Below are positions 35,067-43,621 of a stretch of DNA of 64,000 nucleotides, one piece after another. This DNA comes from Rhodococcus qingshengii (lineage in GTDB: Bacteria > Actinomycetota > Actinomycetes > Mycobacteriales > Mycobacteriaceae): positions 124,001-188,000 of the forward strand of contig NZ_JAJNCL010000007.1 of the NCBI RefSeq assembly GCF_021025955.1. Reading direction: 5' to 3'. Every line of letters begins with the position of its first letter. Position 1 is the stretch's first letter. The notes beneath the pieces are model-generated. The model saw nothing but the letters and a program-made list of their open reading frames with translations. It had not been told where the DNA came from and ran no database searches. The position numbers were made by a program, and so were the translations under genes.

Positions 35067-36146
35067 CTATCCGCCATCGAGGACCAGCATCATGGCCGTT
35101 GTGCGTGCTCGGTTCTCGATGGTGTCGACGTGGAATCCGACGTGCTGGGACAGCTTCGACAATCGGTGCGCGACGCTGCTGTGATGAAGATGCATGGCAT
35201 CGGCTGCGGCCCTCAATGTTCCGGATTGCAGGTATGCCCTCAAGGTTTCGAGTAGTTCTAATCCTTGTTTGGTGTTGCCGATCTCTTTGGCAAGAACTAG
35301 ATCTGGTATTCGTGAGTGATCGATGTGTGATCCAGGCGCCAGGAGGTTGAGGGCACCGAGATCCTCGGCGTTCACGATCGGTGTTGTTGCTGACGCCTGT
35401 GCACGGGCGAATCGTGCAGTGCTGAGTATTGTGTTCACTTCGGAAGCCGAAGCAGCCAAAGATATTCCGGCGCGAATGGATGACGACAGTGCTGCCTCGG
35501 ACAGCTCGGGTGTCGGTGCGAACGAACCCGCCACGAGATTCAGATACTCGCCGTCAGCTTCTATCCCAGCGGCTTTGCCAGGTGTGCAATCTTGCGAAAT
35601 AACAAGGTGTGCAGTGCCGTCGGCTGTGTCTGAGACTGCCTTGGTTGCCACTACACGGACTGGTGTATGGGGTTCGATGCCGAGACCGGCACAGGAGGTG
35701 AGCACCGCAAGTTCATCCATCGGGAACAACAGATTTCGAGTGTGCTCGGCTTCGGTAGGCAAGCGTCGGGGTTGAAGGATTATCGCTGCGGTCAGGGCCA
35801 TCCGGTCGACGAGCATTTCGTCGAGCGGCAAGTGCGCACCAGGACGCTCGATCCATACTCTCCCGAGAACTTCGTCGTCTACAGTGATGTCCCTGGCCAT
35901 GCTCGGAGGGAACTGGGGTTCGGGTGACCATTGGCCGCGGGGGTCACAACGGCGCAAATTCTTCTTGCTTCTACCGTGTTCCACGATCTCGATACCCACA
36001 ACGCAGTCCGCCAACTGCGCGCTCGCGCGAAGCAAAGATGCGGTGTCGGAGCCGTGCCGCACGAGGGCGTCGAAGTAGTCGATGACACGTACCAGGCCTG
36101 CCGAGTCTGCATCGAGCTCGGCAAGCCGGTACATCAGTCCTTGCAT
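35067..36146 (-). CDS. PucR/CdaR-like regulator with C-terminal HTH_30
   Basis: A 359-residue regulator with a GAF-like or unassigned N-terminal domain (residues 1-180) and a C-terminal HTH_30 (YLQSGTLRAAADAMHLHHSS, VAHRLSKLSQHVGF). It lacks an obvious GGDEF-like middle and is shorter than the PucR proteins at 13-16 kb. It is convergent with LysR (23 bases) and starts 10 bases after the esterase stop on the same strand, so the two probably form an operon in which the regulator follows the enzyme. Confidence 0.8.
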   Translation of the reverse strand: MQGLMYRLAELDADSAGLVRVIDYFDALVRHGSDTASLLRASAQLADCVVGIEIVEHGRSKKNLRRCDPRGQWSPEPQFPPSMARDITVDDEVLGRVWIERPGAHLPLDEMLVDRMALTAAIILQPRRLPTEAEHTRNLLFPMDELAVLTSCAGLGIEPHTPVRVVATKAVSDTADGTAHLVISQDCTPGKAAGIEADGEYLNLVAGSFAPTPELSEAALSSSIRAGISLAASASEVNTILSTARFARAQASATTPIVNAEDLGALNLLAPGSHIDHSRIPDLVLAKEIGNTKQGLELLETLRAYLQSGTLRAAADAMHLHHSSVAHRLSKLSQHVGFHVDTIENRARTTAMMLVLDGG

Positions 36147-36155
36147 CTCGCAACG

Positions 36156-37127
36156 CTACGAGACTGACGACAGCGAACGCAACCCTCTCCGGAGCGCAGT
36201 GAGGGCTTCGACGGCACCCCTTTCGCTGACCGCGGCGGTCGCGACCAGTGCCGACCCGTGAAAGGTTCCGGGGAAGGAGTGCAATTCGACGCTGACTCCC
36301 GCTTGGAGCAGCCGAAGGGCGTAGTCGATTCCTTCGTCGCGCAGCGGGTCGAGTTCCATGGTGGACAGATAGGTCGGCGGCAGACCTGTGAGGTCGGTGG
36401 CCCGGGACGGTGCAGCGTAGATGGAGACGTCAGGATCTTCGGGACCGGAATACGACTCGCCGAGATAGTACTTCCACGACAGGATGGCGTTGGGGCGGTG
36501 CCACAAGGGGGTGTCGACGAAGTTCGTCATCGAGACCGTCGCCAGACGGTCGTCGAGTTCAGGGATTTCGAGGAATTGGAATGCCACGGGCACAACGCCC
36601 TCGTCTCGGGCTTTGAGGACAGTGCCTGCGGTCAGTCCACCGCCTGCGCTCTGCCCTCCTACTGCGATGCGGCTGGGATCGACTCCCAGCTCCTCGGCGT
36701 GGGCGTGGATGTAGAGGAGTGCGGCGTAGCAGTCGTTGACGGGGCCGGGGAAGGGGGTTTCGGGGGCGAGGCGGTACTCGACGTTTGCAACGGCGAATCC
36801 GAGTTCGCGCGCTACCTCGACACAAAATGGATCGCTGGACTCTGCGGTGCCGATTGCGAATCCGCCGCCATGGATCCAGAGCAGAACGGGGACAGCACCG
36901 GCGGTGTTGTCCGGGGTGAAGAAACGAATCGTGACTTCCGGATCGCCGTCCAGGCCAGGAGCGGACAGTTCACGAAGCGTGACTCCGTCGAATGACAGGT
37001 CGGCCAACATGGTGCCGACCAGAGCATCGTAGGTGGCCCGTGCGTTGGGGAGGTCAGCGAAGTCCACCTTCGGGAGCATGGTGAGTGCTGCGGCGAGTTC
37101 GGGGTCGAGCGTGGGGAAGGTTGTCAT
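36156..37127 (-). CDS. Alpha/beta hydrolase, hormone-sensitive-lipase (HSL) family esterase
   Basis: A 323-residue esterase. The oxyanion motif HGGGFAIGTAESSD, nucleophile GQSAGGG, acid in DPLRDEG and catalytic histidine in GTFHGSAL are all present, with no signal peptide. The HSL (bacterial family IV) esterases hydrolyse short to medium acyl esters. A downstream PucR-like regulator gene suggests induction by the product or substrate. Another HSL esterase C-terminus lies at the right edge of the window. Confidence 0.9.
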   Translation of the reverse strand: MTTFPTLDPELAAALTMLPKVDFADLPNARATYDALVGTMLADLSFDGVTLRELSAPGLDGDPEVTIRFFTPDNTAGAVPVLLWIHGGGFAIGTAESSDPFCVEVARELGFAVANVEYRLAPETPFPGPVNDCYAALLYIHAHAEELGVDPSRIAVGGQSAGGGLTAGTVLKARDEGVVPVAFQFLEIPELDDRLATVSMTNFVDTPLWHRPNAILSWKYYLGESYSGPEDPDVSIYAAPSRATDLTGLPPTYLSTMELDPLRDEGIDYALRLLQAGVSVELHSFPGTFHGSALVATAAVSERGAVEALTALRRGLRSLSSVS

Positions 37128-37220
37128 GCACTCATCATCGAGCCTGAATGTGGCCTACGTCACCAGTGGCTTGTAGGAAATCGGAGAGTCTTCTTCCGAC
37201 GCCCGTCGGATCTCCCTAGG

Positions 37221-37814
37221 ATGACGCCGGTGGACAGAGTACATCTCGGGGTGGGTTCGATCGATTCGGAAGTTGGGGCCAGGATCGGTGGTCGCCCGCC
37301 GCAGGTTTTCGCTGGTCAGCCGATTTTGCAGACGCATGAGTATCTCCTGACGCTCGGGACACCCACGGCGCCGTGGCTCGGCGCGCGAGAGCTTTCGGTA
37401 TTCATCCGTCGAGGTTTCACCATCGGCGACGACGACCTCGAATACCCGGATATCGGGCTTAGGGCAGTCCCGCACCCGCCGTCATCACGAAGTGCGGAAT
37501 CGGCCGGCGGTCATAAGGGGCTCGGGAGCGCGGAGTTGATCAATCTTCCCGCAGAGGGTGAGGTGATGCCGTTGGTACTGATCGCGCAGCAACCGGTACT
37601 CATACAAAATGAACCGTCCTACGCCGATGCTGTCGAGGCGGACGGGCAACGCTTCCTGTTCCAGATCAATGAAGAGGGGTGGCCGGTGGTTGCCGAGCCG
37701 CAACCCGAGTTCGTCGAGGAATACCTGTTTGGCTACGGCTCGGTGTATTTCTACGGGAGCGCTGACGCGACTGGGCTCGTTCGTGAAGTTGTGCCGGGAT
37801 TTCTCGACTTCTGA
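37221..37814 (+). CDS. Hypothetical protein, DUF1963-like
   Basis: A 197-residue soluble protein. The layout (GSIDSEVGARIGGRPP, then a beta-rich core, then AEGEVMPLVLIAQQPVLIQN, FLFQINEEGWPVV, and YLFGYGSVYFYGS) resembles the YwqG/DUF1963 fold, whose function is unknown. In place of the usual metal-like cysteines, only a Tyr/Phe-rich C-terminus is seen. It lies alone between the divergent HSL esterase and the DGPF/ECF operon. The start ATG at 37221 has only a weak purine stretch upstream, so the start could be later. Confidence 0.6.
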   Translation: MTPVDRVHLGVGSIDSEVGARIGGRPPQVFAGQPILQTHEYLLTLGTPTAPWLGARELSVFIRRGFTIGDDDLEYPDIGLRAVPHPPSSRSAESAGGHKGLGSAELINLPAEGEVMPLVLIAQQPVLIQNEPSYADAVEADGQRFLFQINEEGWPVVAEPQPEFVEEYLFGYGSVYFYGSADATGLVREVVPGFLDF

Positions 37815-37975
37815 CCGGCCGGACGGCCCGTCTGCCGATACCGTGGGCAGCGTATCCCGACCGGCGGTTATGTCCTCGGAAGATTATTTTCGGAAGTTTG
37901 TCGATCGGTGAGTGTGCCGTTCGACGTGTAGGCAGAGGGGCCGAACGGCACGGCCCACGAACGAAGGAGATTCTC

Positions 37976-38404
37976 ATGAAGTACATGCTGATCATGCGTT
38001 CCACCGACGAGGCCATCGAAGCATCCAAGGACATGGACTTCGACGAGATCATCACTGCGATGGGCCAGTACAACGAGTCCCTGATCAAGGCCGGTGTGCT
38101 GCTGGCGGGTGAGGGATTGGCGATGGAGGAGGGATTCATCGTCGATTTCGAGTCCGATCCTCCGCTGGTTTCCGACGGTCCGTACGGGGAGACGAAGGAG
38201 TTGTTCTCGGGATTCTGGATCATTCAAACGTCGACCAAGGACGAAGCATTGGAGTGGGCAAAGCGCTGCCCGTTGGGGCCGGGAAGCAAGCTCGAGGTGC
38301 GTCGGGTGAGTGAGATGTCGGACTTCGATCAGGACAACGAGTACATCCAGAAAGAGGCCGGCTGGCGCGAAGAACTCGGTACTGATCGTCCGGTCGCAGG
38401 CTGA
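37976..38404 (+). CDS. YCII/DGPF-domain protein (ECF42 partner)
   Basis: A 142-residue DGPF (PF03795) protein. The ATG at 37976 has GAAGGAG upstream. It begins MKYMLIMRSTDEAIE and carries the motif that names the family in degenerate form (VSDGPYGETKELFSGFWIIQ), plus LGPGSKLEVRRVSEMSDF near the end. Proteins of this type are encoded beside ECF42 sigma factors across actinobacteria and are their main targets, often through an identical promoter. The biochemical role is unknown. It is 3 bases upstream of the sigma gene. Confidence 0.9.
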   Translation: MKYMLIMRSTDEAIEASKDMDFDEIITAMGQYNESLIKAGVLLAGEGLAMEEGFIVDFESDPPLVSDGPYGETKELFSGFWIIQTSTKDEALEWAKRCPLGPGSKLEVRRVSEMSDFDQDNEYIQKEAGWREELGTDRPVAG

Positions 38405-38407
38405 ACC

Positions 38408-39682
38408 ATGACCGACGAGGCGGTGCGAGAGGAAACGAGAACGGCTGTCGACGCGGTCTGGCGTATCGAATCCGCGAAGATTGTCGCCACGTTGACTCGC
38501 ACCGTCGGAGATCTTGATCTTGCCGAGGATCTGGCCGCGCAGGCTCTGCTCGAAGCCGTCGAGCAGTGGCCTGCCACCGGGGTTCCGCGAAATCCCGGTG
38601 CCTGGCTTACATCTGTTGCGACGCGACGGGCAATTGACGGGTGGCGACGACGCGAGAGATTGGACGAACGCTACGCCCACTTTGCGCGCGAACTCGAGAA
38701 CGACGCTTCGCACTTCGACGACGTCAGCTGGGATCCGGATCGCATCGACGACGACGTCCTTCGGCTGATGTTCATCGCCTGCCACCCCGTGCTGAATCGA
38801 AAAGCGCAGGTGGCGTTGACGCTTCGGGTGGTGGGCGGTTTGACCACGGAAGAGATTGCGAAAGCGTTCCTCACGCCGACGGCGACAGTGCAGCAGCGGA
38901 TCGTGCGAGCGAAGAAGGCATTGACCGCTTCGAAAGCGGTATTCGAAGTTCCAGGGAGAGAAGACTTTTCGAAACGGTTGGGCGCCGTACTCGGAGTGCT
39001 GTACCTGGTGTTCAACGAAGGCTATGCAGCCAGTTCGGGGGACGAGTGGATGCGTGCGGATCTGAGTGCAGAAGCGCTGCGGCTCGCGCGGATACTGGCC
39101 GAGCTGGTACCTCGGGAATCCGAGGTGCACGGCCTTGTCGCGTTGATGGAGCTGACGGCCTCACGATTCGGTGCCAGGACTACCTCGACAGGTGAGCCCA
39201 TCCTGCTGGCGGATCAGGACCGGACTAGGTGGGACCGCCTACAGATCTCGCGTGGGCTAGCGGCGCTGGAACGGGCTGACGCCGTCGGGCGTGGACGCGG
39301 CCCGTACGGCTTGCAAGCCGCGATCGCCGAATGCCACGCGCGAGCAGCAACTTTCGAGGACACCGATTGGAAGAAGATCGTCATCCTCTACGAGGCTTTG
39401 GCGCAACTGGCGCCCTCACCTGTGGTCGACCTCAATCATGCGGCGGCGGTATCGATGGCCTACGGTCCTGGCCCTGCGCTCGAATTCGTCGACAAGCTTG
39501 TAGCTTCAGGTGAATTGGCCGGTTATCACCTGCTTCCCAGTGTTCGGGGGGAGTTGCTCAGTCAGCTCGGCCGATCCGAGGAGGCTAGAACCGAACTCCT
39601 CGATGCCGCTCGGCTGGCTGGGAACGATCGTGAGCGCGCTGTGCTGGTCGCGAAAGCAGATGCGCTGCTGCCGGATCGGTAG
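38408..39682 (+). CDS. ECF42-type sigma factor with C-terminal TPR-like extension
   Basis: A 424-residue ECF sigma factor. The sigma-2 domain is at residues 20-95 (DLAEDLAAQALLEAVEQWPA, NPGAWLTSVATRRAIDGWRR) and the sigma-4 domain at about 135-190 (GGLTTEEIAKAFLTPTATVQ). A C-terminal domain of about 220 residues follows (DUF6596/TPR-like, with YGLQAAIAECHARA and LSQLGRSEEARTELLDAA). That long extension and the adjoining DGPF gene define ECF42. These sigma factors have no anti-sigma partner; the extension itself is thought to control activity. No anti-sigma gene is seen here either. Confidence 0.9.
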   Translation: MTDEAVREETRTAVDAVWRIESAKIVATLTRTVGDLDLAEDLAAQALLEAVEQWPATGVPRNPGAWLTSVATRRAIDGWRRRERLDERYAHFARELENDASHFDDVSWDPDRIDDDVLRLMFIACHPVLNRKAQVALTLRVVGGLTTEEIAKAFLTPTATVQQRIVRAKKALTASKAVFEVPGREDFSKRLGAVLGVLYLVFNEGYAASSGDEWMRADLSAEALRLARILAELVPRESEVHGLVALMELTASRFGARTTSTGEPILLADQDRTRWDRLQISRGLAALERADAVGRGRGPYGLQAAIAECHARAATFEDTDWKKIVILYEALAQLAPSPVVDLNHAAAVSMAYGPGPALEFVDKLVASGELAGYHLLPSVRGELLSQLGRSEEARTELLDAARLAGNDRERAVLVAKADALLPDR

Positions 39683-39697
39683 TCACGGGATTGGTAG

Positions 39698-40111
39698 TCA
39701 GGGCTGAGTCGGATCATCATTCGGCACCATGGGCGGCATCCCGACTCCGTACGGATCGAGCATGTCCGATACACGTCGACCCCACCGTTCATGCGCGGAC
39801 TGACGGGTCATTCCGGCAGCGCGGCCGATGGTTGCCCATGTTGCGCCGAATCTTCGCAGGCTCATGACGCTTGCCGTCGAATCGATGCCTGCGGCGAGCT
39901 GGATCCGGAAGCTTGCCAACTGCCAAGCCATCTGACGCTGCGCCGGGATGTCGGTGTCCTGTTCTGCCTCCCATTCGGGGCTGCCAGGTAATGGATCCGG
40001 TCCGACAATCTTGTCCGCCTGCGCGCCGGCCTCGGCGATTGCGACGTTGACCGTCGAAGTTGCGGCGGTCTCGATCTTTGCGGTCAGGGCGGTCTCGATC
40101 AGATCTTGCAT
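39698..40111 (-). CDS. Small helix-turn-helix protein, unknown family
   Basis: A 137-residue protein with GGAG before its ATG. The first 60 residues are alanine-rich helix. A likely HTH is in residues 85-115 (FGATWATIGRAAGMTRQSAH). The C-terminus is proline-rich. The helix motif resembles a homeodomain-like DNA-binding region common in short actinobacterial proteins. It is convergent with the ECF42 gene, 15 bases apart. A small inverted repeat (GTCAGG-N5-CCTGAC) lies just upstream, so it may regulate itself. Confidence 0.6.
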   Translation of the reverse strand: MQDLIETALTAKIETAATSTVNVAIAEAGAQADKIVGPDPLPGSPEWEAEQDTDIPAQRQMAWQLASFRIQLAAGIDSTASVMSLRRFGATWATIGRAAGMTRQSAHERWGRRVSDMLDPYGVGMPPMVPNDDPTQP

Positions 40112-40127
40112 GAGAAATTCTCCATTC

Positions 40128-40144
40128 GTCAGGTTTAGCCTGAC
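40128..40144. promoter_or_regulatory. Inverted repeat upstream of the HTH gene
   Basis: GTCAGG-TTTAG-CCTGAC, 16 bases before the start codon of the gene at 40111. A further CCTGAC half-site is at 40173-40178. It may be an autoregulatory operator. Confidence 0.4.
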
Positions 40145-40263
40145 AGTTTCAATCGAATGTTGTCAAGAGGTCCCTGACTGATTCCATTTGATTAATGCAC
40201 GATCTATTTGTGTACTATCTAAATGGCCTTCGGTTCTGTTGGCCGACGTCGAAGGGGTTGCTG

Positions 40264-40434
40264 GTGAAGATCGTGGTTCTGTCATTCCTGATGGCGCTGA
40301 CCTTGATGACGGTCGGGATCATCGCGGCGCGCAACTGCAGCACTCGACCTGCCGTGACCGGGGCAGTTACTGCGGCGTCGACGGTTCTTGCTGCCGCCTG
40401 GACACTTTTTGCCGTGGCCTTCGTACTGGCCTGA
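40264..40434 (+). CDS. Two-helix small membrane protein
   Basis: A 56-residue frame from the GTG at 40264 (GAAGGGG upstream), with two hydrophobic helices (IVVLSFLMALTLMTVGIIAA and AASTVLAAAWTLFAVAFVLA). No family is recognised. It precedes the DJ-1/PfpI gene by 200 bases on the same strand. Confidence 0.5.
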   Translation: MKIVVLSFLMALTLMTVGIIAARNCSTRPAVTGAVTAASTVLAAAWTLFAVAFVLA

Positions 40435-40634
40435 TCGCACTGGTCGACCCAAATATCCGAGCTGGAATGTGGGTATGACGGGTTGCATGCCCCGTTGGTG
40501 AGAAGTCGCACTGAAACGGCCGATGCGGAATTCCCTCCGGTTGAGTGCGTTTCATCCAAGGGAGCGTTCGCCGGGGTTCCGTGTCTCGGGGTTCCTGGCT
40601 ACGACGGTTCCTGACTACGACGAAAGGTTGCGCG

Positions 40635-41333
40635 ATGACAAAGCTGTTGTTTGCAGTCACTTCTGCAGATCACTGGACGCTGAAGGACGGAACACCCCAC
40701 CCGACCGGGTACTGGGCGGAAGAGTTGGTCGAGGCGCATCGCGTTTTCGTCGACGCCGGCTACGACATCGTGATCGCGACGCCTGGCGGTAAAGCTCCCG
40801 TTGTGGACGAGGGAAGCCTGGCACCCGAGGTGAACGGCGGGCAAGAAGGCGCCGACAGTATGCGCAAGTACATCGCCGATCTGCAGCCGGTTCTCGATTC
40901 GCCGGAGATTCTGGAGAACGCCGATGCTGCGGATTACGACGTGGTCTTTGTACCGGGTGGACACGGACCGATGGAGGATCTTGCGGTGTCGGCATCCTTC
41001 GGTGGGCTTCTCGTGAACTTCCTGGACGCGGACAAGGTGGTCTCGGCGGTCTGTCACGCGCCGGCGGCACTCTTGCCGGCACAGAGACCCGATGGAAGCT
41101 GGCTGTTCGACGGCTATCAGCTGACCGCGTTCACCAACGAAGAGGAGACGCAGGCTGGTCTGGCGGACAAGGCTCCGTGGCTGCTCGAAACTCGCCTACG
41201 CGAATTGGGCGGCAAATTCTCGAAGGCTGAGGCGTGGTCGCCTTATGTCGTGGTGGACCGCAAGCTCTACACCGGTCAGAATCCGGCTTCGTCACGGCCT
41301 CTCGCCGAGCGGATTGTCGCCGACTTAGGCTGA
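40635..41333 (+). CDS. DJ-1/PfpI-superfamily protein (Hsp31-like class I glutamine amidotransferase fold)
   Basis: A 232-residue protein with E30, the nucleophile C140 and H141 (VVSAVCHAPAALL) in the nucleophile elbow. The GGHGPMEDL motif is at 108-116. The architecture and length match the Hsp31/glyoxalase III-like branch (E-C-H arrangement), which protects against methylglyoxal and damaged proteins. The ATG at 40635 follows GAAAGG. It is a single-gene unit flanked by a hairpin on its 3' side. Confidence 0.88.
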   Translation: MTKLLFAVTSADHWTLKDGTPHPTGYWAEELVEAHRVFVDAGYDIVIATPGGKAPVVDEGSLAPEVNGGQEGADSMRKYIADLQPVLDSPEILENADAADYDVVFVPGGHGPMEDLAVSASFGGLLVNFLDADKVVSAVCHAPAALLPAQRPDGSWLFDGYQLTAFTNEEETQAGLADKAPWLLETRLRELGGKFSKAEAWSPYVVVDRKLYTGQNPASSRPLAERIVADLG

Positions 41334-41345
41334 GCATTTCTTTTG

Positions 41346-41376
41346 GCGCCGCATCGAGGTCTCCTCGATGCGGCGC
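41346..41376. terminator. Convergent hairpin terminator
   Basis: The 14-bp perfect stem GCGCCGCATCGAGG (41346-41359) with its complement at 41363-41376 has a 3-base loop. It sits between the convergent DJ-1 and DUF222 genes and can serve both. Confidence 0.8.
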
Positions 41377-41409
41377 TGGGCCGTGTTCTGTTGTGCCTGA
41401 GGTTCGTCG

Positions 41410-42708
41410 TCAGGTTTTGAAGGTGGTGTTCGCCGGCCGCGGGTGCTGCCCGGGGTCGATCGAGGGCGGCGGGATGAACCACGGTTTGTTGTCGACGCCG
41501 ATTCGGATTTCCCATTTTCCGACGAACCCGGATTTCCGGTGCATCAGCCGGTGGTGCGAGCGGCACAGCAGGACAAGGTTGTTCATCACCGTCGGGCCAC
41601 CGTTGGCCCAGTGCCTAATGTGGTGCGCATCAGTCCAGGCGGGCACGCATGAACAGCCGGGGAAGGCGCAGCCTTTGTCTCGGGCGATCAGGGCGACTCG
41701 TTGTTCGGCGGTGACCAACCTCTTTCCTGGTCTCGCATCGAGCGGCGCTCCGTGATCGTCGAGCAGGACGGTCGAGAGGAAGCAGTCACACCCGAGAAGC
41801 CTGGTCTGCGAGACCGACAGGGGCCCGAGCCAGGGCATGTGTCCGACGTCGAGATTCGACACAGCCACTCCACCATCAGTTGGTGTTGCGGCGCAATCGC
41901 GGTGCTCGGCCAGATCGCGGGCGTTGATGTGCACGTTCACGTGCGGACGCTGCCCACCATCGGTACCGGTTTTGGCGCAGTCGAGGTAGCGGCGGATCAG
42001 TTCGGTGAACCCGTCCGCGGTCCGCTTCGCCGCCGACCGGGCATCCGGGGTTCCGTCCGGCGCCGGGGTGGGCATCGTCAGATTCGACAACGCCGATAAC
42101 AGCATTTCGCCGGTGAGGGCGTCGAAATCTCCGCGGACCACCACCCGACCGTTCAAGGTCGAGGCGATGCGGAGCTCGTTGCGATCCACGTCTTCGGCGG
42201 GCGGAATCTCATCGGATTCGAACAACCGCTCCAACGTCGCGATAACGTTGCGCACCTTCGTCGTCGTCGCCTCCACCCCCGACGCAGCAGCGAGCAACAG
42301 GTCGATGCACTTCGGTAGCGCTTCCTCAGGCATGCCTTTCGGTGGTGATTCACAGAACGCCACGATCAACACGGCGTGATCGAACGAGCAATCCCCGCAA
42401 TCAAATCTCGCTGCCACTGCCGGAAACGGCCGCAACGCCGCACCCAGCGCGGCGATCTTCTTCCCGTCCCGAACCTGCAACATCGTGTTCGCCGCCAACC
42501 ACGAACCGACACCGCGGCTGGCGATCACCTGATCATCCGGGCGCATCGACAGTTCGTCCACCACAGCCACCCGCACCGCCTCGAGACGCAGAATCTCCGC
42601 ACTCGCCGACACCGCGGCCTCTCGCAACTCAGCAGTCGACAACTGCCACAGGCGTCCGCGTAACCCCACCGCAGAGCCACACACAACATCCGACAACAGA
42701 ACACTCAT
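41410..42708 (-). CDS. DUF222 (13E12-type) HNH endonuclease
   Basis: A 432-residue protein. The ATG at 42708 has GGGGGA upstream; the longer start at 42747 would lie inside the SOS-like box and is rejected. The DUF222 region is residues 1-300. The HNH nuclease is at the C-terminus (GCAFPGCSCVPAWTDAHHIR, GGPTVMNNLVLLCRSHHRLM). In mycobacteria, 13E12-repeat genes of this family belong to the LexA regulon, which fits the SOS-like box upstream. Its role in DNA damage or mobility is unproven. It is a single copy in this window. Confidence 0.88.
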   Translation of the reverse strand: MSVLLSDVVCGSAVGLRGRLWQLSTAELREAAVSASAEILRLEAVRVAVVDELSMRPDDQVIASRGVGSWLAANTMLQVRDGKKIAALGAALRPFPAVAARFDCGDCSFDHAVLIVAFCESPPKGMPEEALPKCIDLLLAAASGVEATTTKVRNVIATLERLFESDEIPPAEDVDRNELRIASTLNGRVVVRGDFDALTGEMLLSALSNLTMPTPAPDGTPDARSAAKRTADGFTELIRRYLDCAKTGTDGGQRPHVNVHINARDLAEHRDCAATPTDGGVAVSNLDVGHMPWLGPLSVSQTRLLGCDCFLSTVLLDDHGAPLDARPGKRLVTAEQRVALIARDKGCAFPGCSCVPAWTDAHHIRHWANGGPTVMNNLVLLCRSHHRLMHRKSGFVGKWEIRIGVDNKPWFIPPPSIDPGQHPRPANTTFKT

Positions 42709-42739
42709 TGAATCCCCCGATCCCCTACACAAACCATAC

Positions 42740-42755
42740 TCGAACATGCATTCGA
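42740..42755 (-). promoter_or_regulatory. LexA/SOS-box-like site
   Basis: TCGAACATGCATTCGA matches the actinobacterial SOS consensus TCGAAC-N4-GTTCGA with one mismatch. It lies 32 bases upstream of the DUF222-HNH start. Confidence 0.6.
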
Positions 42756-42766
42756 GTCAAGGGGGA

Positions 42767-43621
42767 TTATGTGAGGGCGCGAATCAGTGGGGTGGGGTCC
42801 GCGACTACGAACAGATGACCGCCCCCGCTGACCTCTTCGAAGCGAGAGTGGGGGATCAAAGAGTGTGCCCAGCGGGCTACTTCGATGGGTACGTTCCCGT
42901 CCTCGGTTCCGTGCAGGAAAACCGTTGGTACCGAGATGGATTGAAACAATCCAGGCATCTCGTGGCGATACCGAGCCAAGTCGACAACCGCTGCTGACCC
43001 GCCCTGCGCGATCCCTTCGGATGAATCCAATTGGAGAGCGGGGCGATGCGACTCATCGGTCATGACAGCTTGATCGGCGGCCGGCCAGATCGAGACGGAG
43101 TCGCTGCGTAGCTTGGAGAACACTCCAGTTCCCGCGAGCATTGCGCCGGCCACGCGGGGAGCCCAGTTGGCGGCAAAATACAGCGCGGATACCAGTTTTA
43201 TCCTGCGCCGCAAAGTATCTCGTGGGGCTCCGGGAATCATGGCGCACGCCAGCACCAATTTCGAGACTCGTTCGGGAGCGGCTGCAGCGACTGCGAGCGC
43301 GTAGCCGCCGCCTCCGGAGAAACCCATCAGTGTGGCCGAGTCCACCTCGAGGTGATCGATCAGGGTGACGTAGTCGTCGTCCCAGGAATGAAATCCCCTG
43401 TCCATATAAGGATCCGTGCGTCCGAAGCCGGGTCGATCGGGGACTATCAGCCGTATGCCTGCCGTCGCAGCCGCGTTGTGGAGTGAGAGCCCCTCGTATC
43501 GGCTGCCAGGTGATCCGTGGGCCACGACTACCGGGTGGCCAGTCGGATCGCCGTACTCGCAGAATGCGATACGACGCCCCGAGGCGTCGCGAATTTCGGT
43601 TGTGGTCACGCTGCTCGTCAT
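42767..43621 (-). CDS. Alpha/beta hydrolase
   Basis: A 284-residue alpha/beta hydrolase with an N-terminal oxyanion region HGSPGSRYEGLSLHN, nucleophile elbow GFSGGGG, acid in HGTEDGNVPIEVA and histidine in GGGHLFV. There is no signal peptide. The ATG overlaps the stop of the tetR gene by 4 bases (43618-43621), so the two are co-translated. The pair lies opposite an amidase gene from which the TetR gene is divergent. The substrate is unknown. Confidence 0.88.
   Translation of the reverse strand: MTSSVTTTEIRDASGRRIAFCEYGDPTGHPVVVAHGSPGSRYEGLSLHNAAATAGIRLIVPDRPGFGRTDPYMDRGFHSWDDDYVTLIDHLEVDSATLMGFSGGGGYALAVAAAAPERVSKLVLACAMIPGAPRDTLRRRIKLVSALYFAANWAPRVAGAMLAGTGVFSKLRSDSVSIWPAADQAVMTDESHRPALQLDSSEGIAQGGSAAVVDLARYRHEMPGLFQSISVPTVFLHGTEDGNVPIEVARWAHSLIPHSRFEEVSGGGHLFVVADPTPLIRALT

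Noticed and set aside
37868..39130. A 420-codon minus-strand frame opposite the DGPF and ECF42 genes
   Set aside because: Both plus-strand genes have strong family motifs, and the minus frame has none.
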